Assembly: GCA_033765345.1 (NCBI GenBank)
Contig: JANRIC010000033.1
Span: 1-64,000 of the forward strand
Reading direction: 5' to 3'
Source of the DNA: JANRIC01 sp033765345
Lineage (GTDB): Bacteria; Bacteroidota; Bacteroidia; Cytophagales; Microscillaceae
Length of the DNA stretch: 64,000 nt
The position numbers and the translations under genes are program-made. Below, in pieces: positions 18,168-26,316 of this stretch (positions are counted from its first letter, which is position 1; each line of letters starts with the position of its first letter). The notes below the pieces were generated by a model that did not search any database, was not told where the DNA came from, and saw nothing but the letters and a program-made list of their open reading frames with translations.

Positions 18168-18500
18168 ATGAAAAAAAAATATAACTATGAGCTTGAGCAA
18201 AGAGCTAATCTACGTAATAACGAATCCAACCCAGTCAGTCGGATTGTAAAAGAACTCATTGAGCATTATCACCTCCAGGATCGCTTTGATGAATTACAAA
18301 TTATGGAAGCCTGGAATGAAGTACTCGGCAATACCGTAGCACGCCGCACCAAAAAGATTTATATCCAGGATCATATCCTATTCGCCAAGCTTGAATCGGC
18401 TTCCCTAAAACAGGAGTTGCTCATGGCCAAATCCCGAATCCTGACAGACCTCAATAAAATCGTGGGGAAAGAAGTGTTGCTGGATTTGATTTTTGTGTGA
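18168..18500 (+). CDS. DUF721/DciA-like protein
   Basis: A 110-residue protein with the DUF721 signature: the IMEAWNEVLGNTVARRTKKI segment (about residues 48-67), then a beta strand and SASLKQELLMAKSRILTDLN. DUF721 includes DciA, the replicative helicase operator that replaces DnaC/DnaI loaders in most bacteria; it helps load DnaB. Assignment to DciA proper is an inference, because Bacteroidota members are short and lack some C-terminal parts. I start at ATG 18168 (MKKKYNYELEQ) instead of the upstream ATG at 18147. It sits directly behind recF, about 15 kb from the putative origin, and is probably co-transcribed with recF. Confidence 0.8.
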   Translation: MKKKYNYELEQRANLRNNESNPVSRIVKELIEHYHLQDRFDELQIMEAWNEVLGNTVARRTKKIYIQDHILFAKLESASLKQELLMAKSRILTDLNKIVGKEVLLDLIFV

Positions 18501-18620
18501 TAGAGAGGGATTTTGGGTATTGGCAAGCCTCAGATTCCGATACCCAATCTCCACACCAAACATTCTCTCCCTTACCCGGTTTATCTTTCATAAAATCACA
18601 AATTATAAATCAATTCTATC

Positions 18621-18854
18621 ATGTGGCAGGAAGAAGACAACAAACTTAAAAAAAGCTTTTTATTCAAAAATTTTGTAGAAGCTTTTGGTTTTATGACGCA
18701 GGTGGCTATCTTGGCTGAGAAAATGGATCATCATCCCTGGTGGTCTAATGTCTATAATCAGGTGCATATTGAGTTGAATACCCACGATGCCGGCAATATC
18801 ATCACAGAAAAAGACCGCTTTCTTGCCCAGGCTATTGACGATTTATTAAAATAA
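18621..18854 (+). CDS. 4a-hydroxytetrahydrobiopterin dehydratase
   Basis: A 77-residue pterin-4a-carbinolamine dehydratase (PCD/PhhB/DCoH family). The active-site motif is MDHHPWWSNVYNQVHIEL, with His37, His38 and Pro39, followed by the NTHDAGNIITEKDRFLA region. The protein is shorter than classic members (about 95-115 residues) at the N-terminus, which is common in Bacteroidota. It regenerates the pterin cofactor of aromatic amino-acid hydroxylases or acts in pterin recycling generally. No hydroxylase gene is nearby. The start ATG 18621 (MWQEEDNKL) is the only sensible choice. Confidence 0.88.
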   Translation: MWQEEDNKLKKSFLFKNFVEAFGFMTQVAILAEKMDHHPWWSNVYNQVHIELNTHDAGNIITEKDRFLAQAIDDLLK

Positions 18855-18876
18855 ATAATTATTCCCTGGGCAACTC

Positions 18877-18890
18877 GCACGAATTCGTGC
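18877..18890. repeat. 14-bp perfect palindrome
   Basis: GCACGAATTCGTGC is a perfect palindrome between the pterin dehydratase and the sensor gene. The half-site CACGAAT/ATTCGTG recurs in the long hairpin at 51508-51555, so this may be a remnant of the same dispersed repeat. A protein-binding operator is also possible. Confidence 0.5.
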
Positions 18891-19046
18891 TTATCAGATC
18901 AAACATAGCGGTTGAATGGTATTAATTTTGTAATTTTGAGTAAAGTATAGGTAAAGTGTATTTTCCAAATCTATTTCAAAAGAAAATCCTTTCCCTTCCA
19001 AATCATTGAATTGCTTAAAATTTAAAAATATAAAGCTTCATACCCC

Positions 19047-21008
19047 ATGGCAAAGAAAAAATCTATGTTTAATTTCCTAGGCTTTAATAGTATCAGCGGG
19101 AAAATTATCTGGGGATTTATCTCAATTTATGCATTTTTTATCGTCAATGCAACGTATAGCTTTCTTACAGTCAGTGAAGGTGCACAAAATATCATTGAGT
19201 TTTCCAAAACCGTGAACCCCTCCATTGATATGATTGACAATTTCAGGCTCATGGTCACCCAATCCCAACTCTATACTATGAGCTGGGTACACGAACATAC
19301 CGAAATCCGCCCCGAAGACAAAGAAGCTCTTAAAGAAATACACCTCAACTTCCCGGAGTTTAAAGATCAACTCGTAAAACTCAAAAAAGACTGGCGCGAC
19401 AAAAATCTGGATAAACAAATGGATGAGGTTTTTACTGATTTTGAAACGCTCATCAAACATCAGCAGGCAATCCGTGAAAAACTTGCCGAACCCGAAGATT
19501 ATTTTGACCAAATCAATAAATTGGAATCCGAAAATATCCTCAACAATGATGTTTTACCCTTAGCCGATAACATTCTCAAAAAATTGAATACCATTTCTGA
19601 GCAGAAAAAAAGAGACCGTGAATCTACCCAAACAGCCCTGCTCGAGAGTTTTAATCAATTGATCAGAACGACCATTATTATGGGAATCATCCTGATTTTG
19701 GTTGGGTTTTTGGTCTCCTGGTGGACTCGCCGCCAAATCGTACGCCCTATCAAATACATCAACAGCGTATTCGTAAAATTGGGAATCGGAGAACTCCCCG
19801 AAGACAAACACTTCAAATTTGGAAATGACGAAATCGGTGAAATGGCAGAATCGGCAGATAAACTCATCTATAGCCTCAAAGAAACCTCCCGATTTGCAGA
19901 AAATATCGGTAAAGGAAATTATCAGGCATCCTATACACCACTTAGTGAATATGATATTTTGGGTAATGCCCTGCTAGAGATGCGTGACAACTTAGCCGCA
20001 GTAGCCGAAGAAGATCGCCGCCGCAGTTGGACTACAGAAGGACTCGTACTTTTTAGTGAAATCCTCAAACAAAACAACAACGACATTGTAAAACTTTCGG
20101 ATAGCATCATTTCCAGCCTGGTCAAATATACCAAATCCAATCAGGGCGGATTGTTTGTAGTCGAAAATTATGACCCTGACGTAATGCACAACGGCGAAGA
20201 ACCTTATATGAAACTTGCCTCTTGTTATGCCTGGGATAAGAAAAAATTTCTGGAACAAAAAGTATATATCGGCGACGGCCTCGCTGGGCAAGCCTGGCAA
20301 GAACACGCCACCATTTACCTGACCGAGGTGCCCGACGGCTATGTTGAGATCACTTCCGGGCTAGGCAAAGCAAATCCCAATAGTATTTTAATTGTACCTC
20401 TTAAACTGAATGAAGAGGTATTCGGTGTGATAGAGTTGGCCTCATTCAATGAGTTTTATCCTTATGAAATAGAATTTGTAGAAAAAATTGCAGAAAGTAT
20501 CGCCTCTACCATTGCCAGTGTACGCATCAATGAGCGAACCAAGCGACTCCTGGATGAATCTACCCTCATGACCGAACAAATGAAAAGCCAGGAAGAAGAA
20601 ATGCGACAAAATATGGAAGAACTTCAGTCTACCCAAGAACACATCGAGCGTTCTCAGAGAGAGGTCAAAGCCAAAGAGGAATTGTTTAATTTCTCGAATA
20701 TTATGATCGAGACCGACCGAAAGTTTATCATCCAAACGAGCAATGACCTGGCTGAGGGCAAACTGCGTTATGATCAAATTGAATTTGAAGGAATGCTTAT
20801 CAATTATATCGTAGATAGCCACGAAAAAATCGAAGAAGCCAAAGAACGATTACGCAACGGTAAAAAATGGACAGATTTCCTCTATCTCAAAACCAAAAAC
20901 GGCAGCAAAATCTTTGTCAAAGGCAATGCCTCTCCGATTAATGATGATGACGGACGAACCAACAAATACTTATTCATTTTTGATGACATTACGCATGCAC
21001 GTTCATAA
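19047..21008 (+). CDS. Membrane sensor protein with HAMP, GAF and PAS, no output domain
   Basis: A 653-residue signal-input protein. A first membrane helix (about residues 15-37) is followed by a helical periplasmic domain of about 165 residues and a second helix (about 206-228, ending SWWTRRQIVRPI). Then come HAMP (about 229-290), a linker, GAF (about 340-500), a charged coiled coil (about 510-555, QEEEMRQNMEELQSTQEHIE) and a C-terminal PAS-like domain (about 555-650, ending FIFDDITHARS). No histidine-kinase, cyclase, GGDEF or chemotaxis-signalling domain follows; the stop comes straight after PAS. It could act as an oligomeric sensor handing its signal to a partner protein. The following lipoprotein gene overlaps its 3' end by 14 bp, suggesting translational coupling. 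Confidence 0.82.
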   Translation: MAKKKSMFNFLGFNSISGKIIWGFISIYAFFIVNATYSFLTVSEGAQNIIEFSKTVNPSIDMIDNFRLMVTQSQLYTMSWVHEHTEIRPEDKEALKEIHLNFPEFKDQLVKLKKDWRDKNLDKQMDEVFTDFETLIKHQQAIREKLAEPEDYFDQINKLESENILNNDVLPLADNILKKLNTISEQKKRDRESTQTALLESFNQLIRTTIIMGIILILVGFLVSWWTRRQIVRPIKYINSVFVKLGIGELPEDKHFKFGNDEIGEMAESADKLIYSLKETSRFAENIGKGNYQASYTPLSEYDILGNALLEMRDNLAAVAEEDRRRSWTTEGLVLFSEILKQNNNDIVKLSDSIISSLVKYTKSNQGGLFVVENYDPDVMHNGEEPYMKLASCYAWDKKKFLEQKVYIGDGLAGQAWQEHATIYLTEVPDGYVEITSGLGKANPNSILIVPLKLNEEVFGVIELASFNEFYPYEIEFVEKIAESIASTIASVRINERTKRLLDESTLMTEQMKSQEEEMRQNMEELQSTQEHIERSQREVKAKEELFNFSNIMIETDRKFIIQTSNDLAEGKLRYDQIEFEGMLINYIVDSHEKIEEAKERLRNGKKWTDFLYLKTKNGSKIFVKGNASPINDDDGRTNKYLFIFDDITHARS

Positions 21009-21576
21009 ATTATTGCTACATATCCCCGGCAAATTTTTGTTTTTTGCCGGAATTTTAATGCTTCTTAGCCAATGCGAAGACCCAGCCAAGTCCGAAGCTC
21101 GGCGTAAAGAAGCCGCCCAAGCACTTAATAACCGTGAAATCAAACGCGTCACCGAAGACCAGCTCCTTGAGCTGGCAATGAGCGAAGGAGTCACCATCAC
21201 CAGAATCGCCCAAAAAGCTTTGAGCCGAGCTGTCAATCAAAAAATTAGCCAAAAAGAACTCAACTCCGCAGATGAATTCTACAAAATTAACTCTCTCCCT
21301 GTCTTAGATTCTCTTGAAAAAAGCTTTGAAGCTAAAATTCAATTCCATAGCTTTCAAGCTCCCCAAGAATCCAAACCTCTGCCAGAGCAGCAAAAAATTC
21401 TGGAAAAATACCAAAACGATGAACTCCCTCTGGAACCCCACTCAGAGTCTCTCCTTGAAAAAGAACTTTTATTTACCTCACCCATCATTCTCGATGCCAA
21501 ACCCAGAGGGATGTGGAGCGTGATATTTAGCCGCAAATACCTGGTCTATAAAATGAATGTAAAAGCATTCCATTGA
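20995..21576 (+). CDS. Lipoprotein coupled to the sensor gene
   Basis: A 193-residue lipoprotein. ATG 20995 gives MHVHKLLLHIPGKFLFFAGILMLLSQC, a signal peptide with a lipobox (LLSQC). The mature part begins with a charged helical stretch and then ALNNREIKRVTEDQLLELAMSEGVTITRIAQKAL. This helical segment resembles the DUF3365/Tll0287-like sensor proteins, but I see no CxxCH haem motif. The C-terminal half, with SPIILDAKPRGMWSVIFSRKYLVY, would be a short alpha/beta fold. The start overlaps the 3' end of the sensor gene by 14 bp, so the two are probably translationally coupled and may form a periplasmic/membrane sensing pair. The longer open frame back to 20914 lies inside the PAS coding region and is rejected. 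Confidence 0.7.
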   Translation: MHVHKLLLHIPGKFLFFAGILMLLSQCEDPAKSEARRKEAAQALNNREIKRVTEDQLLELAMSEGVTITRIAQKALSRAVNQKISQKELNSADEFYKINSLPVLDSLEKSFEAKIQFHSFQAPQESKPLPEQQKILEKYQNDELPLEPHSESLLEKELLFTSPIILDAKPRGMWSVIFSRKYLVYKMNVKAFH

Positions 21577-21630
21577 AAACAAGCCAAGGAGGTTGGGGAC
21601 AATTACCCAATCTCCCTCCTAAGCCAATAC

Positions 21631-22353
21631 CTAATTCCCAATATTTAACTGCCTCAGATACAATTGGATAGTGTTTTCCAAACCCAAATAAATTGCATCA
21701 CAAATCAGTGCATGACCTATCGATACCTCATCCATATAGGGGATTTTTTCTTTGAGAAATCTAAGATTTTGCAAACTGAGATCGTGCCCAGCATTCAAAC
21801 CCAAACCCAGTTCTTTGGCAAGTTTAGCAGCCTCCACATAATCTTTTACGGCTTCCTCAGGGTTGATTGTATAATGATGGGCATACGGACCCGTATATAA
21901 TTCTACTCGATCAGCACCCACTTCGGCAGCTCCCTCCACATATTTCAAAATGGGATCAACAAAAATAGAAGTACGAACGCCTAGCTTTTTTAATTCCTGT
22001 ATGATTTCTTGCAAAAAGTTTTTATGACGGAGGGTATCCCAGCCAGCATCCGAAGTAATTGCCTGAGGTCCGTCCGGTACTAAGGTAGCCTGTGTAGGTC
22101 TGATCCTTGAGACCAACTCCATATAACGTTGATCTGGATTCCCCTCAATATTAAATTCGGTTTGTACGATTTCGTGCAAATCCAGCACATCCTGGTAGCG
22201 AATATGTCTTTCATCAGGGCGTGGATGCACTGTGATGCCCTGTGCACCAAAACTTTCACAATCTCCGGCCGTTTTGATGATATCCGGATTATTGCCTCCA
22301 CGGGCATTACGCAAAGTAGCGAATTTATTAATATTTACACTTAATTTGGTCAT
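21631..22353 (-). CDS. pdxJ: Pyridoxine 5'-phosphate synthase
   Basis: A 240-residue TIM-barrel enzyme that condenses 1-deoxyxylulose 5-phosphate with 3-amino-2-oxopropyl phosphate in the DXP-dependent vitamin B6 pathway. Family landmarks: MTKLSVNINKFATLRNARGG at the N-terminus, GAQGITVHPRPDERHI (about residues 36-51), FNIEGNP (about 67-73), TLVPDGPQAITSDAGWD (about 90-106), ELYTGPYA (about 150), and GLNAGHDLSLQNL (about 188). Length is normal. It is transcribed leftwards, opposite to the yqeY/cvpA pair, and converges with the sensor-lipoprotein operon. Confidence 0.96.
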   Translation of the reverse strand: MTKLSVNINKFATLRNARGGNNPDIIKTAGDCESFGAQGITVHPRPDERHIRYQDVLDLHEIVQTEFNIEGNPDQRYMELVSRIRPTQATLVPDGPQAITSDAGWDTLRHKNFLQEIIQELKKLGVRTSIFVDPILKYVEGAAEVGADRVELYTGPYAHHYTINPEEAVKDYVEAAKLAKELGLGLNAGHDLSLQNLRFLKEKIPYMDEVSIGHALICDAIYLGLENTIQLYLRQLNIGN

Positions 22354-22457
22354 ACATGCATTTTTTATGGGAATAAATCAATATTTTTGTAAATAAATTT
22401 GATTTCTTGAAAAATTCTGATCAAATTAGTTATTAAACCATTAACATCAAAATCCGC

Positions 22458-22910
22458 ATGAGTTTAAAAAAACAAATCGACGAAGACATCAAAAAAGCTA
22501 TGTTGGCCAAAGAAAAAGATCGCCTCAGAGCCTTAAGAGCTATCAAATCTTTGATCATGTTGGAAGAAACCAAAGAAGGGGCAGCCGACGAACTGACTCA
22601 GGCAGATGAAATCAAACTGTTGAGCAAAGCCGCCAAACAAAGAAAAGAATCCGCGGAGATTTTTCAAACGCAAAACCGCCTAGATTTGGCTCAAAAAGAA
22701 ATAGACGAACTGGCTGTCATAGAAGAATACCTTCCCAAGCAGCTTTCCGAAGAAGAGCTACAGGTAAAAATTCAAGAAATCATCACCCAATTGGGGGCTT
22801 CTTCCCCAGCCGATATGGGCAAGGTAATGGGAATAGCCTCCAAACAACTGGCTGGAATGGCCGACGGCAAGTTGATTTCGCAACTAGTCAAAACACTACT
22901 ACAAAATTAA
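22458..22910 (+). CDS. GatB/YqeY domain-containing protein
   Basis: A 150-residue YqeY family protein, homologous to the tRNA-binding tail domain of the GatB amidotransferase subunit. Characteristic sequences: MSLKKQIDEDIKKAMLAKEK at the start, RLRALRAIKSLI, LAQKEIDELAVIEEYLPKQLSEEEL in the middle, and ASSPADMGKVMGIASKQLAGMADGKLIS at the end. Standalone YqeY proteins have no firmly established function. The CvpA-family gene follows after 5 bp, so they are very likely one transcript. Yes/no tests of tRNA binding cannot be made from the sequence. Confidence 0.92.
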   Translation: MSLKKQIDEDIKKAMLAKEKDRLRALRAIKSLIMLEETKEGAADELTQADEIKLLSKAAKQRKESAEIFQTQNRLDLAQKEIDELAVIEEYLPKQLSEEELQVKIQEIITQLGASSPADMGKVMGIASKQLAGMADGKLISQLVKTLLQN

Positions 22911-22915
22911 ACCCA

Positions 22916-23440
22916 ATGGACAATATTTTCTATGTCTTATTAGATATTATGATTGCCATACCCTTAGGCTGGGGGTTTTACAGAGGTTTTACCAAAGGAA
23001 TCCTTGCCGAATTGGTCGGTACGATCCATTTTGCCATTGCCTTTGCCATTAGTTTTTATATCGTAGGGATTATTTTTGGATTGGCGCACGACAATATTTT
23101 TATATTTAGAAGAGAAATATTCGCCAAAGTAGTCTTTGCATGTGCTGTGGGAGGTGCATTCGCACTGCTTAGTACTGCTGGCAAATACCTCAAAACCGAA
23201 ATCGAGTTTGATTTTCCGGGTTCCTGGGATAATATCATCGGCGGGATTTTTGGCGTAGTAAAATTTGCCATCATTCTCAGCTTTTTCTTCTGGTTTATTA
23301 ACGGATTTGGGGGCTTGAATAAGGAATTTCAAGGAAGCTCAAGACTTTATCCGATTGTAAATAATATCGCAGGGCAGTTATTAGGAGCAGAAACTCCCGA
23401 ACAACTGGATGACAGAATTATTGAAAATAATCGACCTTAG
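22916..23440 (+). CDS. CvpA family membrane protein
   Basis: A 174-residue protein with about four hydrophobic helices and the CvpA family N-terminus (NIFYVLLDIMIAIPLGWGFYRGFTKGILAEL), followed by a further helix near the middle with AKVVFACAVGGAFALLSTAGK. CvpA is linked to colicin V production in E. coli and, more broadly, to envelope stress and bile resistance, but its molecular role is unsettled. The amphipathic segment ending WDNIIGGIFGVVKFAIILSFFFW is typical. It starts 5 bp after yqeY. The C-terminal tail is short and charged. Confidence 0.88.
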   Translation: MDNIFYVLLDIMIAIPLGWGFYRGFTKGILAELVGTIHFAIAFAISFYIVGIIFGLAHDNIFIFRREIFAKVVFACAVGGAFALLSTAGKYLKTEIEFDFPGSWDNIIGGIFGVVKFAIILSFFFWFINGFGGLNKEFQGSSRLYPIVNNIAGQLLGAETPEQLDDRIIENNRP

Positions 23441-23792
23441 CTAAAAATGGACGTTGGGTATTGTTGTCAGGTAAGCCTATAGCATAAAATATTTTCTTTT
23501 GAACCGAATCACTCATTGTAGAGACCCAATACCCAACTTATTTGTGATTAAATCTGTTTCTACAAATACATACCCTACACACAGGAATATTCCAAAAGCT
23601 TTGTAAAAACTTTCCTATATTGGACTGAATGTAATAGATTTGCATAGAAGCGATCTGACAAATTGCATATTTATTTTGTTCAAATCCAACAAAAGAAATT
23701 AATATAATTTGTGAATCGTTATTATTCATGATAAAATTGCTGATGTATTTATTATTGAGATTGGTTCAGCCAATCATTAGCGGACTTGTGCC
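23441..23792. other. Intergenic region with inverted repeat
   Basis: A 352-bp gap. GTTGGGTATTG (23453-23463) and CAATACCCAAC (23527-23537) form an 11-bp perfect inverted repeat around 63 bp. Related TTGGG.../...CCCAA pairs occur downstream of other genes (11216-11254, 18513-18547, 21593-21610). The remainder, to 23792, is AT-rich and shows neither gene nor RNA structure; it should contain the promoter of the hydrolase/CBS genes. Confidence 0.55.
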
Positions 23793-24563
23793 ATGAAATA
23801 TACCATTAAAGAAGAAAATAAATTTAAATATATTGATGAAGGTCAAGGGGAGGTTCTTTTGTTACTTCACGGTTTGTTTGGTGCTTTAAGCAACTGGGAA
23901 GCTGTTTTAGGGTATTATTCAAAAAAATATCGGGTGATTATTCCCATGATGCCTATTTATGAACTCCCCATCAAAACAGCCGGATTAAAAACGCTCACTA
24001 AGTTTATTGAAGAATTTGTAGAATTTAAGTCTCTAAACAAACTAACACTTCTGGGCAACTCCCTGGGAGGCCATTTAGCCCTGATGTTTACACTCAGCCA
24101 CCCAGATAAGGTAGAGCGATTGATACTCACCGGAAGTTCAGGCCTTTTCGAAAACTCTATGGGAGGCTCTTATCCCAAAAGAGGAAGCTATAAATATGTA
24201 GAAGAACGCGTAAAATATACTTTTTATGATCCCAATGTGGCTACCAAAGATCTTATTGATGAAGTTTTTGAGGTAACCCGAAGCATCCCCAAATGCTTGA
24301 GTATCGTATCTATTGCCAAATCAGCTCAAAGACACAATATGGCAGGCGAAATCCCCAAGATTAAGATTCCAACCCTTTTGGTCTGGGGTTTAAATGATAC
24401 CATTACCCCTCCAGTCGTAGCTTATGAGTTTAATCGCCTGATCCCCAATTCTGAGCTGCGATTTATTGACAAATGCTGCCACGCCCCTATGATGGAACAC
24501 CCCGACGAATTCAACGAATTATTAAACCAGTTTCTCGAGAAAACCAAAATATCACACACATGA
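23793..24563 (+). CDS. Alpha/beta hydrolase
   Basis: A 256-residue alpha/beta hydrolase-fold protein without signal peptide. The oxyanion region is LLLLHGLFGALSNWEAV (about residues 22-38), the nucleophile elbow GNSLGG with Ser90, the acid Asp in WGLNDTITPP (about 199) and the catalytic His in DKCCHAPMMEHP (about 230). A cap region of about 60 residues (130-190) contains YPKRGSYKYVEERVKYTFYDP. The substrate is unknown; it is probably a small ester or C-C bonded metabolite. Its stop overlaps the start of the CBS-domain gene (ATGA at 24560-24563), so the two are translationally coupled. Confidence 0.88.
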   Translation: MKYTIKEENKFKYIDEGQGEVLLLLHGLFGALSNWEAVLGYYSKKYRVIIPMMPIYELPIKTAGLKTLTKFIEEFVEFKSLNKLTLLGNSLGGHLALMFTLSHPDKVERLILTGSSGLFENSMGGSYPKRGSYKYVEERVKYTFYDPNVATKDLIDEVFEVTRSIPKCLSIVSIAKSAQRHNMAGEIPKIKIPTLLVWGLNDTITPPVVAYEFNRLIPNSELRFIDKCCHAPMMEHPDEFNELLNQFLEKTKISHT

Positions 24564-25225
24564 TAGCCGAAGAACTTATCAACCAAATGATTCCTCCGCT
24601 AAAACCCGCCGACACGCTTGACAAAGCGATCCGTTGGATGGAGGAAATGAGAATCGCCCAGCTACCCGTTATTGACAAAGATCAGTACATCGGTTTGCTG
24701 AGTGAAGACATAATCTACGAAAAAAACGATGAAAGTACCTACGTATCTGATGTGCAATTGATCGGAAGTAGCGTATACGTGATGTACAACCAACATTTTT
24801 ATGATATACTCCGATTGGCCAGCTCTTATGCCGTGCAATTGGTAGCTGTTTTGGGCGAAGAAGGAAATTTTCTGGGAGTAGTCACCCTTCACGATACTTT
24901 AAATGCCTTTGCCGATTCATTTTCTAACCAGGAATCGGGAGGAATCCTTGTGATGCTGATTGATTACAGGGATTATTCTCTTGCTGAGATCAGCCGTTTG
25001 GTAGAAAGTAATCAGGCAAGGATACTCAATGTCAGCGTAGTACACGACACAGGCAACCCAAATAACCTTCAGGTCACTTTGAAAATCAATAAAACAAATT
25101 TGAGTAGAATTGTGGCTACCTTTGAGCGATTTAATTATCAGATCATTGCCAAATTTCAACCCTCCGAATTTCAGGATATGGACAAAGAGCGCTTGGACTT
25201 ATTGTTCAAATATATGGATATTTAA
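24560..25225 (+). CDS. CBS domain-containing protein
   Basis: A 221-residue protein with a CBS pair in the first half: MIPPLKPADTLDKAIRWMEEMRIAQLPVIDKDQYIGLLSE and YDILRLASSYAVQLVAVLGEEGNFLGVVTLHD. CBS pairs bind adenosine nucleotides. The second half (about residues 130-215, ILVMLIDYRDYSLAEISRL and LQVTLKINKTNLSRIVATFERFNYQI) resembles an ACT-like regulatory fold. This gene typically precedes nadK in Bacteroidota. The true start is ATG 24560, which overlaps the hydrolase stop; upstream codons belong to the other reading frame of the hydrolase. Regulatory function is inferred. Confidence 0.88.
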   Translation: MIAEELINQMIPPLKPADTLDKAIRWMEEMRIAQLPVIDKDQYIGLLSEDIIYEKNDESTYVSDVQLIGSSVYVMYNQHFYDILRLASSYAVQLVAVLGEEGNFLGVVTLHDTLNAFADSFSNQESGGILVMLIDYRDYSLAEISRLVESNQARILNVSVVHDTGNPNNLQVTLKINKTNLSRIVATFERFNYQIIAKFQPSEFQDMDKERLDLLFKYMDI

Positions 25226-25339
25226 AAAAATAAAGACTCCAAGTTTTCCCAAAATGGAGAAAAAAGCTACAAAGGGAGATTAATTGTCTTGTAATCTCAA
25301 TAAAAATTAAGGATACATCGTTATCAAAATTGAATAGAA

Positions 25340-26218
25340 ATGAAAATCGCTATACACGGTAGAACCTTTAAAAACGAATTCCGGCATTTTATAATGGAAA
25401 TGTTTGAGGAACTCACCGAAAGAGGGGCAGAAATACAGGTATCCGATGCCTTTTACGATTTTGTACAGCAAAGTGGCATCAAACACAATATCATCAGTGT
25501 ATATAGCCATAAAAAAGATATATTTGATGCCAATTTTCTATTCAGTTTGGGTGGAGATGGTACACTCCTTGAGTCGGTCACTCACGTAGGTGAAAAACAA
25601 ATTCCGATTCTGGGAGTCAATATGGGGAGGTTGGGCTTTTTGGCTACCACCTCCCCAGCAGACATCCGGGCTACCATACGAAATATCTATCAGGGATATT
25701 ACAAAGTGGAAGAAAGGGTTTTGGTGAGTGTAGATTCGGATTGGGATATATTTGATGGAATTAACTTTGGACTCAACGAATTTACCATTACCAAAAGAGA
25801 TACCTCCTCTATGATCGTAGTACATACCTATATCGATGGAGAATATCTCAATTCATACTGGGCTGACGGACTAATTGTAGCAACACCTACTGGATCAACA
25901 GGTTACTCACTGAGCTGTGGAGGGCCTGTGGTGCTACCACAATCCAATAATTTTATTATTGCCCCGGTCAGCCCGCATAATTTGAATGTAAGACCCCTAG
26001 TGGTTTCTGATGACAGTGTGATTTCTTTTGGGATTGAGGGAAGGAGTAAAAATTTTCTGGTATCACTTGACTCACGCTCGAAAGTGATTGATGCAACGGC
26101 ACAAATTGCTATACGAAAAGAAAAGTTCAAAGCTAGGTTAGTAAAAATGTACGAAGATAATTTTCTCAATACATTAAGGAAGAAATTAAATTGGGGTTTG
26201 GACATTAGAAATTACTGA
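25340..26218 (+). CDS. nadK: NAD kinase
   Basis: A 292-residue ATP-NAD kinase that produces NADP. The diacylglycerol-kinase-like motif is LGGDGTLLES (residues 70-79), NMGRLGFL follows near 95, and the NAD-binding NEFTITKRD and TPTGSTGYSLSCGGPVV segments lie near 151 and 177-193. A C-terminal MYEDNFLNTLRKKLNWG tail is usual in this phylum. The gene belongs to the conserved envelope/cofactor block CBS-nadK-DUF6089-uppS-bamA-skp, though a 114-bp gap from the CBS gene could hold a separate promoter. Confidence 0.96.
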   Translation: MKIAIHGRTFKNEFRHFIMEMFEELTERGAEIQVSDAFYDFVQQSGIKHNIISVYSHKKDIFDANFLFSLGGDGTLLESVTHVGEKQIPILGVNMGRLGFLATTSPADIRATIRNIYQGYYKVEERVLVSVDSDWDIFDGINFGLNEFTITKRDTSSMIVVHTYIDGEYLNSYWADGLIVATPTGSTGYSLSCGGPVVLPQSNNFIIAPVSPHNLNVRPLVVSDDSVISFGIEGRSKNFLVSLDSRSKVIDATAQIAIRKEKFKARLVKMYEDNFLNTLRKKLNWGLDIRNY

Positions 26219-26316
26219 CAAAATTTATTTTTTCTCGTTCTTGTAAGAAAAATTCTACTATTATCATAATAAAGTGTATTGTTTCGTCTGGTGCTTTTGA
26301 TTTATTTGAAATCCTT

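Noticed and set aside
18931..18938. TAATTTTG as a promoter of the sensor gene
   Set aside because: The nearest upstream TTG is only 16 bp away, shorter than the accepted spacing, so I did not list it.
20914..20994. N-terminal extension of the lipoprotein gene
   Set aside because: It lies inside the PAS coding region in another frame; ATG 20995 gives a proper lipoprotein signal.
19047..21008. Histidine kinase
   Set aside because: No HisKA or HATPase motifs are present; the chain stops after the PAS-like domain.
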